A stretch of DNA of 64,000 nucleotides from JAZBPO01 sp963691775 (GTDB lineage: Bacteria > Pseudomonadota > Gammaproteobacteria > Pseudomonadales > Azotimanducaceae). Shown piece after piece: positions 44,872-53,788 of the stretch (position 1 is the stretch's first letter; each line of letters starts with the position of its first letter). The notes below the pieces were generated by a model. It was not told where the DNA came from. It was given only the letters and a program-made list of their open reading frames with translations, and made no database searches. The translations under genes were made by a program, and so were the position numbers. Location: positions 1,054,001-1,118,000 of the forward strand of contig OY829369.1 in assembly GCA_963691775.1 (NCBI GenBank), given 5' to 3'.

Positions 44872-45276
44872 TCAGTCTCTGAGGATTTGCGCCCGACGCT
44901 TTCCGGGGTCAAGCAAGGGCCCGCCTCGATAGCCCGCGATCTCCTCGGCCGTGAACGGCTCGAAGGTCGCAAGCTCGGGATTGAACTCAGTGACGATGTA
45001 GTTGAGGACGCCCGCAAGCTTGGCGTCGCTGAACGGCGCCTGCGCGGAACCCGGCACCTGCGCCATGAAGGCCCGTCCGCCCGGGGCGCTCACGATGCGA
45101 TCAACGTCAGCACGAAGATCGGGAACTTCCGGCGGATCGCCGCTGCCGTTTTCGAGATGGCAGCCACCGCAGTAAAGAAGGTAGTCGATGCGCGGGTTCG
45201 CGGCCGCGAAGGGCGCGAGCACGAGCGCGAGCACGAGCGCGACCAGCAGCACAGCGAAGACTGGCTTGTTGTTCAC
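44872..45276 (-). CDS. monoheme cytochrome c of the amine dehydrogenase operon
   Basis: 134 residues from GTG 45276 with GAGAGA upstream, 8 bases after the light-chain stop; the longer open frame overlaps the light-chain gene and is not real. Membrane anchor or signal (LLVALVLALVLAPFAAA), heme motif YCGGCH near residue 36, and a Met (RAFMAQVPGS) as candidate sixth ligand. Probably takes electrons from the TTQ enzyme. A gene for a monoheme cytochrome c directly after the light chain matches the aau (aralkylamine dehydrogenase) arrangement rather than the amicyanin of mau clusters. The leader is coded by GAGCACGAGCGC repeats (45211-45246). Confidence 0.85.
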   Translation of the reverse strand: MNNKPVFAVLLVALVLALVLAPFAAANPRIDYLLYCGGCHLENGSGDPPEVPDLRADVDRIVSAPGGRAFMAQVPGSAQAPFSDAKLAGVLNYIVTEFNPELATFEPFTAEEIAGYRGGPLLDPGKRRAQILRD

Positions 45277-45284
45277 GATGTCTC

Positions 45285-45833
45285 TCAGGCTGCGGTTTCT
45301 TCTACCTCGCCGATCACCAGCGCCAGCGTGCAGTGATAGCTGTGGCTGTTTGCTCCGAAGCACCAGAGGATGCTGTTGGACTTCGACGGGAAGTAGACCG
45401 GCTTGTCGCCCTCCGAGCGATGGCAGCCGCAACGTCCGCATACCGCAGCGCCACAGCAGTCGTTGTAGCTGATCAGGTAGTCCTTCCCGTCTGTAGGATT
45501 GTGGCAGGTGCCGACCCATGCGACGGAAGCCGTCTCCGACCCCGGAGGACAGGCCGTGTTCGTGCCACCGCAGCAGCCGCAGAGGGTCCCGGAGAACGCG
45601 CAATAGCGCCAGTACTCGCACGTGTTCGGATCACCAAGCTCCGGAATCTCTGCTGCGCCGAGTGCTTCACGGTATACGGGCAACATCGGGAAGGCCCCCA
45701 TGCCTGCGAGCACGGCACCCGTGCGACCGAGCATCGAGCGGCGCGACGTCTGACTCGCCAGCCAGCGGCTCGCGCCGGCCGCAACGCCGTCCACTTTCGC
45801 CAACAGACCGTCCAGCATGGATTCAGCGCTCAT
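45285..45833 (-). CDS. mauA: quinohemoprotein-type TTQ amine dehydrogenase light chain
   Basis: 182 residues. Carries the tryptophan tryptophylquinone cofactor. Tat-type leader SRRSMLGRTGAVLAG. The mature chain has the family's Cys-rich fold (CEYWRYCAFSGTLCGCCGG, CPPGSE, GTCHNP, NDCCGAAVCGRCGCH). The two Trp that become TTQ are in VAWVGTC and ILWC. Oxidises primary amines to aldehyde plus ammonia in the periplasm. ATG overlaps the mauD stop (ATGA). Gene order B-E-D-A-cytochrome equals that of the aralkylamine dehydrogenase cluster, so aauA is an equally good name; the substrate is not settled by sequence. Confidence 0.93.
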   Translation of the reverse strand: MSAESMLDGLLAKVDGVAAGASRWLASQTSRRSMLGRTGAVLAGMGAFPMLPVYREALGAAEIPELGDPNTCEYWRYCAFSGTLCGCCGGTNTACPPGSETASVAWVGTCHNPTDGKDYLISYNDCCGAAVCGRCGCHRSEGDKPVYFPSKSNSILWCFGANSHSYHCTLALVIGEVEETAA

Positions 45834-46489
45834 GACGCCTCCTTTGCTTGTTGCGGCTCGGGAGTGACTTCGATCACCGCGTCGTCCGCGTTTGCCCCGT
45901 CTGGTCCGAACATGTAGTCCTGGATGGACGTGTATCCCGAATCCATCGATTCGACGAGCGACTCTAGATGTTCCCGACTGTTCACCAGGCCCTTGGACCG
46001 CAGGACCCCGTCCGAACCGATCAGTACAGCAAACGGCAACTTGCCGACCTCGAACTTCATGCCGAGCTCAAGGGAAATGATGTACGGATGATCCGTGATG
46101 CCCATGTCAGCGACGTAGGCCTGGTGGCGCTCCGGTTCGCCGCCGTCGCTGGCGAAGGCCAGGCGAAGCCGCCCCTTCTCACTGCGAGCAAGGGCCTTCG
46201 CCGTGGGTACGAGCGACTTGCATACGGGGCACGTCGGAGAAACGAAGAGGATCATCAGCGCGGCGTCGCTCGCGCCGCCGATCGAAACCGTTCCACCACC
46301 GAGATCAGTGACCTCGAGCTTCGGCGCGAGCTCTCCCACCTTGGGCCCGGAGCCCGGCATCAGGGCGCCGGCGGGCGCCACTCGTTCGTGCAGGATGCCG
46401 ATCTGGCGCGCAAGGGCGAACACCACGAACGCGAGGACGATGACCACGAGCCAGAGCACGACGACGCTGGCGGCGAGCACTTCAGTCAT
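45830..46489 (-). CDS. mauD: MauD-like thiol-disulfide protein
   Basis: 219 residues. N-terminal membrane anchor (VVLWLVVIVLAFVVFALARQ), then a thioredoxin-like domain with active site PTCPVC and the cis-Pro region LPFAVLIG. Needed to form the six disulfides of the light chain. Overlaps mauE by 8 bases and the light-chain gene by 4. Confidence 0.92.
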   Translation of the reverse strand: MTEVLAASVVVLWLVVIVLAFVVFALARQIGILHERVAPAGALMPGSGPKVGELAPKLEVTDLGGGTVSIGGASDAALMILFVSPTCPVCKSLVPTAKALARSEKGRLRLAFASDGGEPERHQAYVADMGITDHPYIISLELGMKFEVGKLPFAVLIGSDGVLRSKGLVNSREHLESLVESMDSGYTSIQDYMFGPDGANADDAVIEVTPEPQQAKEAS

Positions 46490-47018
46490 GGGCTTCGCTC
46501 CATTCCCTCAGCGCCGATGCGTTCGCGAGCAGCAGTTCCACAATGATCCACAGCAGCGCGAGGCCGAGGAACGCGAGCACACCGAACAGCAGATCCAGCG
46601 CGCCGAGCGTACGGGGAACTTCAGGCAGCGCGACCAGGGCGGCGACGGCGACCAGGGCTGCGTTGCGCACCAGCAGCCAGGGAGAGAGGAGCGTCGGCGC
46701 GTCGCCGCAGCCACAGTCGATGTGATCACGACCACGCAGCAGATTGATGCCGATCGCGGCGGTGTAGCCGGCGATCAGCGCGCCCGCGACAAGGGCTGCG
46801 ACGCCGCGCGCCAGGGGCAAGAGCAGCGCAAGCGCGAGGCAGGCTTCCAGGACCGTGAGCAGATACGCCGCTGGCGCGACCGCGTTCTCCGGAACCAGCC
46901 GATACTCGGACAGCTGCGCCTGGAAACGCAGGCTCTCGCGCCACTTGTGCGCTGCAGTGCTCGCGAACAGAGCCGCAAGGCAGCAGGCGAACACCGTGTC
47001 GAGCAGCGGGTCAATCAT
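46482..47018 (-). CDS. mauE: MauE-like membrane protein
   Basis: 178 residues, four membrane helices, DoxX-like. Motifs AHKWRESLRF after the first helix and DHIDCGCG in the loop, the paired Cys typical of MauE, which works with MauD in light-chain folding. ATG overlaps the heavy-chain stop (ATGA). Confidence 0.92.
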   Translation of the reverse strand: MIDPLLDTVFACCLAALFASTAAHKWRESLRFQAQLSEYRLVPENAVAPAAYLLTVLEACLALALLLPLARGVAALVAGALIAGYTAAIGINLLRGRDHIDCGCGDAPTLLSPWLLVRNAALVAVAALVALPEVPRTLGALDLLFGVLAFLGLALLWIIVELLLANASALREWSEAHD

Positions 47019-48112
47019 CGCAGCGGCTGAATCAGCCCCCCACCCATCTCTTCGATCGTGCGCAGATGCGCGCCGGTGCGCGCATCGTGGATCGCGAGAC
47101 CATCATCGGCATCGACAAACATGATGGGTGCGTTGTCCGGCGTCACCTGCACCCGATAGGACTCGCCATCAAGCGCTGTGCGATACCCCCGAAGGCCGGT
47201 TGCCATGCTGAAGGCCCACACCTCCGTTCCTGCGTCTTCGAAGGTCTCCTGCCCTCCGCCCTCATGCATGAGCGTCAGCAGCAGTCCCGTTTCGGCGTTG
47301 ATCGCAAAAGGCTGACCGCCACCGATGCGCCAGCCCTCATCGTCATCGGCGAAGATCGAGAACAGTTCCTCGACGACGATCGCCCCGGCCGCCACCGTGG
47401 CATGGAATACGCGACCCTCGAGGCTGACGAAGACCCAGCCGTCAGCGCTCGGCTGCGCGTAATCGAAGACGGGATCGTCCTCGACGCTGAAGAAGACGTC
47501 GCTGCGCGTGCGCGCGACTTCGTTGCCGTCTGCACCGAGCTGGATGTACTGAAGGGCGCCGTCTCCGCACGGCATGATGAATCCCCGGGCGACCGGATAG
47601 ACCGCAGCGCAGCCCGGAGTGGAGATCTCGTCGACAAAGGTCCGCTCCTCGGTATCGACGATGGACACGGACATCGCGGGCGTGATGTTCCACACCCCGA
47701 CGAAGCGATCGTTGATCAGACCAATCATGCCGGAGTGGCCGATGCCCGCACTCTTCGGCGGGATCACGACTTCATCGACGGGCTTGAGCGTCGTGGCGTC
47801 ATAGAACAGGACCACGTCGGTCCGCTCGCCGTAGTACAGGCGCGTGTAGAAGCTTCCGTAGGAGTAGACAAGGCCCGCGTCGAGATGCGAGCGAACCGCA
47901 GGGGAAAACATGGACAGGGTCATGGATCCCATCACCGTTCCCTCGTCCCCGTCGATGACGTAGGCCTTGTGCTCTGAACGCACGGTGACCCAGTGATCGT
48001 CGGGCTCGCCCAGCATGCTCTCCAGGCCGCGGATACTGTCCCACTCGGCACCGTGAGCGCCGCTCGCCAAGGCGTAGACCAGCAACAGGGCTACTGGACG
48101 CAACGTGTGCAT
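47015..48112 (-). CDS. mauB: amine dehydrogenase heavy chain (beta-propeller)
   Basis: 365 residues from ATG 48112 with GGGGGATG upstream. Signal peptide (VALLLVYALASGAHG-A). Seven-bladed beta-propeller of the Me-amine-dh_H family: HWVTVRSE, YYGERTDVVLFYDATTLKPVDEVVIPP (cut), SVSIVDTEERTFV, GGQPFAINAETGLLLTLMHEGG (cut), EVWAFSMATG. Forms the A2B2 periplasmic enzyme with the TTQ light chain. First gene of the five-gene operon; 135 bases separate it from the ureohydrolase gene upstream on the same strand. Confidence 0.92.
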   Translation of the reverse strand: MHTLRPVALLLVYALASGAHGAEWDSIRGLESMLGEPDDHWVTVRSEHKAYVIDGDEGTVMGSMTLSMFSPAVRSHLDAGLVYSYGSFYTRLYYGERTDVVLFYDATTLKPVDEVVIPPKSAGIGHSGMIGLINDRFVGVWNITPAMSVSIVDTEERTFVDEISTPGCAAVYPVARGFIMPCGDGALQYIQLGADGNEVARTRSDVFFSVEDDPVFDYAQPSADGWVFVSLEGRVFHATVAAGAIVVEELFSIFADDDEGWRIGGGQPFAINAETGLLLTLMHEGGGQETFEDAGTEVWAFSMATGLRGYRTALDGESYRVQVTPDNAPIMFVDADDGLAIHDARTGAHLRTIEEMGGGLIQPLR

Positions 48113-48246
48113 CTTTTCATCCCCCAGACTCCCTGCCTGCACTGAACCACAGCGCGCCGCCCGGCGCCAAGCCCAGGTGAACGAGAAGCGCGGAACTGCG
48201 CGCGGGACCCGTACCTACCCGAGCCGCCAGGAAGTTCCGGCGCCGC

Positions 48247-49278
48247 TCAGCCGGCCGGCGCGACCATCGCGCTGAGGATCTCGAACAACATCTGCGCGCC
48301 AACGTGCGCAGTGTTGTGAGACGGGTCGTACTCCGGCGCGACCTCGACGACGTCGCCGCCGACGATGTCCAGACCGACGAGGCCGCGCAGCAGACGCTGG
48401 GTTTCTCGGGGGGTCATGCCACCAACCTCCGGCGTGCCGGTACCGGGGGTGTAAGCGGGATCGATACCGTCGACGTCCAGGGTGACGTAAACGGGACCCT
48501 CACCCACCACTTCACGCGTCTTCCGGATGAGCGCATCGATACCCATCTCGTCGATGTCCTCGGCGTGAACGACGGTCATGCCGCTGTCGTAGGAGAACTC
48601 CCAGATGTATTCAGAGCTGCCGCGGATTCCGATCTGGATCGAACGCTCGGGATCCAGGCTGCCGTCGAGCACCGCATTCCTGAAGGGTCCGCCATGGTTG
48701 AACTTTTCACCCTCCATGATGCCCCCGGTGTCGCAGTGAGCATCGATGTGGACCATGCCGAGCGGCTTGCCATCAAGCCGTGATGCAGAGATCGCATTCA
48801 TGATCGGGTGCGTGATCGAGTGATCCCCTCCCACGGCGAGCGTACGCACGCCGCGCTCGGCGGGGCCGCGGAACCAGGTCTCGATATCCTCGAGACACAT
48901 GTGCAGGTCATAGCGGCTGCGGAGCGGAACGTCGCCCACATCGGCGATACGAGCGAGCGCCTTCGGCGCCACCTTGAGCGCATGATTGTACGGGCCAACC
49001 CGCTCGATCGTGCGCACGGCGCGAGGGCCGAAGCGCGCACCGGGACGGTTGCTGACGGCGAGGTCCATCGGCACGCCGACGATCGCAATGTCGAGATCGT
49101 CGAGGCTGTCCTGATGCGGGAAATCCAGAAAGGTCGAGATTCCCGCGAAGGGAGCCGGACGCTGGCCGGCCGCGAGGAAGAAGCTCTCCGCCACCGACTT
49201 GAAGTGCGGGTCGCGGATCTCGTCTGCCTGTGTGTCAGCGTACTTCTCACGCAGCGCCCGCAGCTTTGCGTCGTCCAT
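48247..49278 (-). CDS. speB: agmatinase/guanidino-acid ureohydrolase
   Basis: 343 residues. Binuclear Mn hydrolase that removes urea from agmatine or guanidino acids. Metal motifs seen: GGDHS, HIDAHCDT, TLDVDGIDP. The segment FNHGGPFRNAV is like guanidinobutyrase/guanidinopropionase-type members, so agmatine is not certain. Start ATG 49278 (TTG 49281 precedes it) with GAGGACAGG upstream. Lies on the same strand before the amine dehydrogenase operon: putrescine from agmatine would be a primary amine for that enzyme. An 11-base direct repeat series sits just upstream. Confidence 0.9.
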   Translation of the reverse strand: MDDAKLRALREKYADTQADEIRDPHFKSVAESFFLAAGQRPAPFAGISTFLDFPHQDSLDDLDIAIVGVPMDLAVSNRPGARFGPRAVRTIERVGPYNHALKVAPKALARIADVGDVPLRSRYDLHMCLEDIETWFRGPAERGVRTLAVGGDHSITHPIMNAISASRLDGKPLGMVHIDAHCDTGGIMEGEKFNHGGPFRNAVLDGSLDPERSIQIGIRGSSEYIWEFSYDSGMTVVHAEDIDEMGIDALIRKTREVVGEGPVYVTLDVDGIDPAYTPGTGTPEVGGMTPRETQRLLRGLVGLDIVGGDVVEVAPEYDPSHNTAHVGAQMLFEILSAMVAPAG

Positions 49279-49292
49279 CAACCTGTCCTCGT

Positions 49293-49335
49293 CACGCCGT
49301 GCTCACGGCTTGCTCACGCCGCGCTCACGGCAACG
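49293..49335. repeat. 11-base direct repeats upstream of the ureohydrolase gene
   Basis: CACGCCGTGCT, CACGGCTTGCT, CACGCCGCGCT, CACGGC...: three and a half units of 11 bases (one helical turn), or two copies of a 22-base unit, ending 14 bases before the ATG. Candidate operator. Confidence 0.6.
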
Positions 49336-49425
49336 TCCGGATGATGTCCTCGCATCAGGCAGCGCTTCAAGAGCGGAGCCCGCTGCTATGCTCGCTCGCC
49401 CGCCGCTGCGACCGGAGCCGACTCC

Positions 49426-50097
49426 ATGCACGTGTCCGAAGCCCTCGAATCCCGACGTACCTGCCGCGCCTTTACGGCCAAGCCGGTCCCCCGCGATACG
49501 CTTGAAGAAATTCTCCGAGGCGCGCAGCGCGCGCCTTCCGGCGGGAATCTTCAGCCCTGGCGCGCCTACGTCGTTCAAGACCCCGTACGCCAGCAGATCA
49601 TCGATACGGTGCGCGAAAAAATGGCCGCGACGCCCCGCGGTGAAGGTGCCGAGTACCACATCTATCCCCCCGACCTGACCGAGCCCTACAAATCACGGCG
49701 CTTCGCGGTGGGCGAGCAGATGTACGCAAAGCTCGGCATACCTAGAGAAGACAAGCCATCCCGACTGATGTGGTTCGCCCGCAACTTCGAATTCTTCGGC
49801 GCACCCACGGCGATGTTCTTCACCATGGACCGGCAGATGCAGGAAGGACAGTGGTCCGACCTCGGGATGTTCCTGCAATCGATCGCTCTCCTCGCGCGCG
49901 AACACGGGCTGCACACGGCGTTTCAGGAGGCCTGGGCCGTCTGGACGCCGACCATCGTCGAGATCCTAGGCATCCCGGAGCAGGAGATGCTGTTCTGCGG
50001 CATGGGCATTGGCTGGGAGGACCCCGCCCACGCGCTCGCCGATCTGCGCACCGACAGAGCCGAACTCGACGCGCTTGCCAGCTTTCACGGGTTTTGA
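49426..50097 (+). CDS. nitroreductase family protein
   Basis: FMN-dependent NAD(P)H oxidoreductase, 223 residues. FMN-binding SRRTCRAFTAKPV at the start, RGAQRAPSGGNLQPWRAY, and GIGWEDPAHALADLR at the end. The Trp/Phe-rich middle (LMWFARNFEFFGAPTAMFF, shortened) is usual for the NfnB-like subgroup. Followed after 20 bases by an MFS permease gene in the same direction, so the two may be cotranscribed. Confidence 0.9.
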   Translation: MHVSEALESRRTCRAFTAKPVPRDTLEEILRGAQRAPSGGNLQPWRAYVVQDPVRQQIIDTVREKMAATPRGEGAEYHIYPPDLTEPYKSRRFAVGEQMYAKLGIPREDKPSRLMWFARNFEFFGAPTAMFFTMDRQMQEGQWSDLGMFLQSIALLAREHGLHTAFQEAWAVWTPTIVEILGIPEQEMLFCGMGIGWEDPAHALADLRTDRAELDALASFHGF

Positions 50098-50117
50098 GGA
50101 GAGGGCCCGACCGCATC

Positions 50118-51422
50118 ATGAAGCGCTTCACGGGAAAACTGGCGTTCTGGTCGATCTCTTCAGGCCAGCTTGTCTCTTCCGTCGGCTCTGGCATGACGCG
50201 CTTCGGCCTTTCGCTCTGGGTCCTCACCGAGACGGGCGACGTTGCGGCATACACTGCCCTGCTGTTCTTCGCGTTTCTTCCCATCGGCCTCGGCTCACTG
50301 ATCGCGGGGCCGGTCGTGGACCGCCTGGACCGCCGATCAGTGATGCTGACCGCAAACACGATTGCGTCCACTTCTACGCTCGCGATCGCCGTTCTTCACT
50401 TCCGCGACGCGCTCGAGCTCTGGCATCTGTTCGTCGCCCTGTTCGTGAACGGCTTCGCCAACAGCTTCGTTCTCCCATCCTTCGAGGCGAGCGTGCCGCT
50501 ACTCATGCCCCGGGATCAGCTCGGGCGCGCAGCGGGCTTCACGCAGATGATCATCGCGCTCGAGACCATCGCGGCCCCTGCGCTCGCAGGTCTCGTGGTT
50601 GCCGGCGCGGGCATCGGCCTGCTCTTCATCATTGACTTCGTCTCCTTCGGCTTCGCGCTCATGGCGCTCGCGCTCTCGCGCATCCCGAACCCGGAGCCCA
50701 CCGAAGCCCACCCTCAGGAAGCAATCGTCGACGCCTTCAGAACCGGCCTGCGCTACCTCAGGGAACGTCCGGCGATGCTGCGCCTGTTCGCTTTCATCAC
50801 GGCGCTGATGCTGATGAACGCCGGTTTCGGGTTCGCGCTCTGCACGCCGCTCGTCATGAGCTTCGCCGACGAGACCGCCGCCGGCATGGTGATGTCCAGC
50901 TTCGGCGTCGGCGCCCTCATCGGCGGCTTCGCCCTTGCGGCAACCGGGGGGCCGAAACCGCGTATGCACGGGATTCTCGCTGCGCTCGTTTGCGCAGCAC
51001 TGGCCTCGTTCGTGATCGCGAGCGTAGAGCGCGTCGCCGTGGTCGCGGCTGGCGTGACCCTCATCGGCGCCACCTTCATGTTCGTGATGGGCCTCGTGCG
51101 GGTGATCATCCAGGAGAAGACGCCCCCCCAGATGCTTGGCCGCGTATCGTCACTACGCATGGCCCTCGGCACGGGCGCCCAGGTGATCGGAATTGCCCTC
51201 GCCGGCCCAGTGGCTGAAGCGGTCTTCGAACCCCTCATGGCGGACGGTGGTGCGCTGGTGCCGCTTCTAGGGTCTGTCCTGGGTGTCGGGGATGGCAGGG
51301 GGATCGCCCTGATGTACGTGATCATCGGGCTGACGCTGCTCCTCCTTACCGGCCTGGCTGCGCTCAGCCGTCGCACGCGCCGCCTTGAGGATGACCTGCC
51401 GGACGCGGCGCCCGCGCTCTGA
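50118..51422 (+). CDS. MFS permease (EntS/enterobactin-exporter-like)
   Basis: 434 residues, about 12 helices. KLAFWSISSGQLVSSVGSGMTRFGLSLWV (cut) at the N-terminus and the loop GPVVDRLDRRSVML in helix 2-3 match the MFS-3 group of siderophore and macrolide exporters. Start ATG 50118. Probable exporter, substrate unknown. Codes in the same direction as the nitroreductase gene. Confidence 0.88.
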   Translation: MKRFTGKLAFWSISSGQLVSSVGSGMTRFGLSLWVLTETGDVAAYTALLFFAFLPIGLGSLIAGPVVDRLDRRSVMLTANTIASTSTLAIAVLHFRDALELWHLFVALFVNGFANSFVLPSFEASVPLLMPRDQLGRAAGFTQMIIALETIAAPALAGLVVAGAGIGLLFIIDFVSFGFALMALALSRIPNPEPTEAHPQEAIVDAFRTGLRYLRERPAMLRLFAFITALMLMNAGFGFALCTPLVMSFADETAAGMVMSSFGVGALIGGFALAATGGPKPRMHGILAALVCAALASFVIASVERVAVVAAGVTLIGATFMFVMGLVRVIIQEKTPPQMLGRVSSLRMALGTGAQVIGIALAGPVAEAVFEPLMADGGALVPLLGSVLGVGDGRGIALMYVIIGLTLLLLTGLAALSRRTRRLEDDLPDAAPAL

Positions 51423-51598
51423 AACCACGAATCGTCTACCGCAGCGCGCACTGACCGGCGCCGAAACTCCCGCAGCCCGTCGATTCGCCTTGGACCCGTG
51501 AAGGGCGCCGTGCCGCGCTCCAGGATCGCACGCAAGCGATTGAAAAAATGGACATTTATGAAGCCATAACAGCTTTCGCCGGTGTAGATCTTAACCTG

Positions 51599-51614
51599 CG
51601 GCGCGAAACTTGCT
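51599..51614 (+). promoter_or_regulatory. candidate sigma-54 promoter of exopolysaccharide operon 1
   Basis: CGGCGC-GAAAC-TTGCT: GG-N10-GC core present, two mismatches in the -24 part. The start codon of the first gene lies 44 bases after the -12 C. Confidence 0.5.
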
Positions 51615-51656
51615 TATCCGACATTGCGATTTCGCCCGTGGAAGGAGCCGGGCCTG

Positions 51657-52511
51657 ATGCAAACCGTCCTCGTGACCCCGAGCTGGCTGCCGGATCTCGA
51701 GCGTTGCCGATTCCTGGTTGAGAGCGCACGCCGCCTCACCCGCGGCTTTTCCGCCCACTACCTGGTGGTCGACGCGAAGGATGCGCCCGCATTCAGCGCA
51801 TTGACCGGCGATGGCGTACAGCTGCTCATCAAGGAGGACATCCTGCCGCCATGGCTCCACCACGTGCCGCTGAGCCGAAAGTGGTGGTGCTCGACGCGCA
51901 CGCTGCCGGTGCGAGGCTGGATCGTGCAGCAGGTCGTGAAATTGGCGGTGGCCGCACGCGAGGAGTGGGACGCCGTCTGCTTCGCGGATTCCGACATGAT
52001 CTTCGTCGAAGAGTTCGCAGCCTCGAACCTGTGGCGCACGGGCGCCCTTCGCCTGTATCGAGATAATCGCAAACCGCATTTCTACGCCGATCGACGCTAT
52101 CGAAACTGGTATGCCTCAGCCGCTCGAATGCTTGGTCTGGGCAATCCCGCTGCCCTCCCTGGCGCCTACATCACCCAGCTGGTCACGATGCGCTCCGACA
52201 GCGTGCGGCGCATGTGCACGCACATCGAGAGCCAAACAGGTCGGCCCTGGATGACCACGCTTCTGCGTGCCCTCGATTTCTCCGAGTACATCGTCTACGG
52301 CACCTACGTCGAGCACGTTGAACAGTGCCGGGACCACTTTACGGACGCCTCTCAGCACTGCCACAACTCCTGGTTCTTCGATGTAGAGGACAAGGATTCA
52401 CTGCGCAGCTTTCTAGCAAGCAAGACGCCGGAGCAGGCCGCAGTACTGGTGCAGTCAAATCTCGGCATCCCCGCTGCGCAGGTCCGCCTGGCGCTGGACG
52501 AGCTTCACTGA
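51657..52511 (+). CDS. DUF6492-like (glycosyltransferase-associated) protein
   Basis: 284 residues from ATG 51657 (GGAAGGAG upstream). Core pattern of nucleotide-sugar enzymes: FADSDMIF (DxD-like) at about 107-114, then LVTPSWLPDLERCRFLVES at the N-terminus and HCHNSWFFD near the end. Found in polysaccharide gene clusters. First gene of operon 1; the next gene begins in its stop (TGATG). Confidence 0.75.
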   Translation: MQTVLVTPSWLPDLERCRFLVESARRLTRGFSAHYLVVDAKDAPAFSALTGDGVQLLIKEDILPPWLHHVPLSRKWWCSTRTLPVRGWIVQQVVKLAVAAREEWDAVCFADSDMIFVEEFAASNLWRTGALRLYRDNRKPHFYADRRYRNWYASAARMLGLGNPAALPGAYITQLVTMRSDSVRRMCTHIESQTGRPWMTTLLRALDFSEYIVYGTYVEHVEQCRDHFTDASQHCHNSWFFDVEDKDSLRSFLASKTPEQAAVLVQSNLGIPAAQVRLALDELH

Positions 52512-53788
52512 TGCGCAGCCCGGGCGCAGAGGCCATCGCGGTGAGAGAACCCGCGCTGAGGAAACTGCTCTTCATCACATCAGAACTTCCGTTTCCGGCA
52601 CTCAGCGGGGGCAAGCTCAAGAGCCTGCGTCTGCTGGAACATCTCTCTTCGCGTTTCGATGTGACGATCGCTTGCCCCCTCAAGCTCGAGGACGGCAAGC
52701 ACCTGGCCGATTTCGAAAGGCACTTCGAAGGCCGGCTCGCAGCCGTGATGACCGAGGCGGTCGAGGTCTCACGGTCACCGCTGAACATGGTGCGCAGCTA
52801 CGTCTTGGGCATCCCGCTCAACGTACTCCGCACCCGCGCGAAAGCGCTCGGCGATCGGATCGCCAACGCGGCGCAGGGGACAGACATCATCTATCTGGAT
52901 CACTACGAGGTGTTTCAGTACGCGCCCCGCGAATTTTCGGGGCCGATCGTCTATCACGCACACAACGCATACCACAAACTCTGGGCGCGCTACGGCGACG
53001 CCAGCAGCAACCTGCCCTTGCGCCTAGCTGCCCGCTACGAGGCAGCTCGGGTACGCACTTATGAAGCGAAGGTCTGCAATGCGTCCGACATCGTCTACGC
53101 AGCCCCCAGGGACATCGACGCACTCCGGCCCTATTGCAATGCTCACGTGCACTGGGCGGAAACGGCCCATCTGGGAGACGACGCGCAGCTGACCCTGGAT
53201 CCACTGACCTGGTCGAAGACGGAGGAGCGCCTCGTCTATGTAGGCTACCTCGGCTGGGAAGCGAACGTGCTCGGTCTGCTGTGGTTCCTCAAGCATGTCT
53301 GGCCGAAAGTCAGAGCAACACACCCTTCATTCCAGCTCGACATCGTCGGCAAGAATCCAGACGAGCGCCTCAAGACGGCCGTAGCGCGCGCCGACAACGT
53401 GCGCCTGCTCGGCTTCGTCGCTGATCTGGAAGACGTGTATAGACGCTCACGTCTGTGCATCGCACCGCTCACTTTTGGAAGCGGCATGAAAGTGAAGGTG
53501 CTGGACGCCATGGCCCGCGGCATACCCGTCGTCACCACCCCAACGGGCGCTGAATCCATCGACGCCCGCCACCGAGAGCACCTGTTGGTGTGCGAATCGG
53601 CAGAAGCGATGGCCCGCGACATCGGTGAAGTGCTCACCGACGAGGCGCTCTGGAGCCGCCTGGCGAGGAACTCACGCGAACTGATCCAAACGCGCTACAC
53701 CTGGGCGTCAGTGTTCAGCGACATGGACCGCGCGCTGGCAGACGTTATAAGCACTGAGCGCCCCACGGCGACGCTGGCCGTCTCGTGA
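52511..53788 (+). CDS. glycosyltransferase family 4 (TIGR03087-like)
   Basis: 426 residues, GT-B fold. N-terminal KLLFITSELPFPALSGGKLKSLRLL resembles the sugar transferases associated with PEP-CTERM/exosortase exopolysaccharide clusters (quoted in part). C-terminal half has YVGYLGWEANVLGLLW, LDIVGKNP, GFVADLEDVYRRSRLCIAPL and PFGSGMKVKVLDAMARG-type donor site (here TFGSGMKVKVL). Adds a sugar to the lipid-linked repeat unit. Coupled to both neighbours. Confidence 0.87.
   Translation: MRSPGAEAIAVREPALRKLLFITSELPFPALSGGKLKSLRLLEHLSSRFDVTIACPLKLEDGKHLADFERHFEGRLAAVMTEAVEVSRSPLNMVRSYVLGIPLNVLRTRAKALGDRIANAAQGTDIIYLDHYEVFQYAPREFSGPIVYHAHNAYHKLWARYGDASSNLPLRLAARYEAARVRTYEAKVCNASDIVYAAPRDIDALRPYCNAHVHWAETAHLGDDAQLTLDPLTWSKTEERLVYVGYLGWEANVLGLLWFLKHVWPKVRATHPSFQLDIVGKNPDERLKTAVARADNVRLLGFVADLEDVYRRSRLCIAPLTFGSGMKVKVLDAMARGIPVVTTPTGAESIDARHREHLLVCESAEAMARDIGEVLTDEALWSRLARNSRELIQTRYTWASVFSDMDRALADVISTERPTATLAVS

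Noticed and set aside
45277..45621. N-terminal part of the 249-codon frame containing cytochrome c
   Set aside because: It overlaps the light-chain gene in another frame; the GTG at 45276 with its own ribosome site begins the signal sequence.
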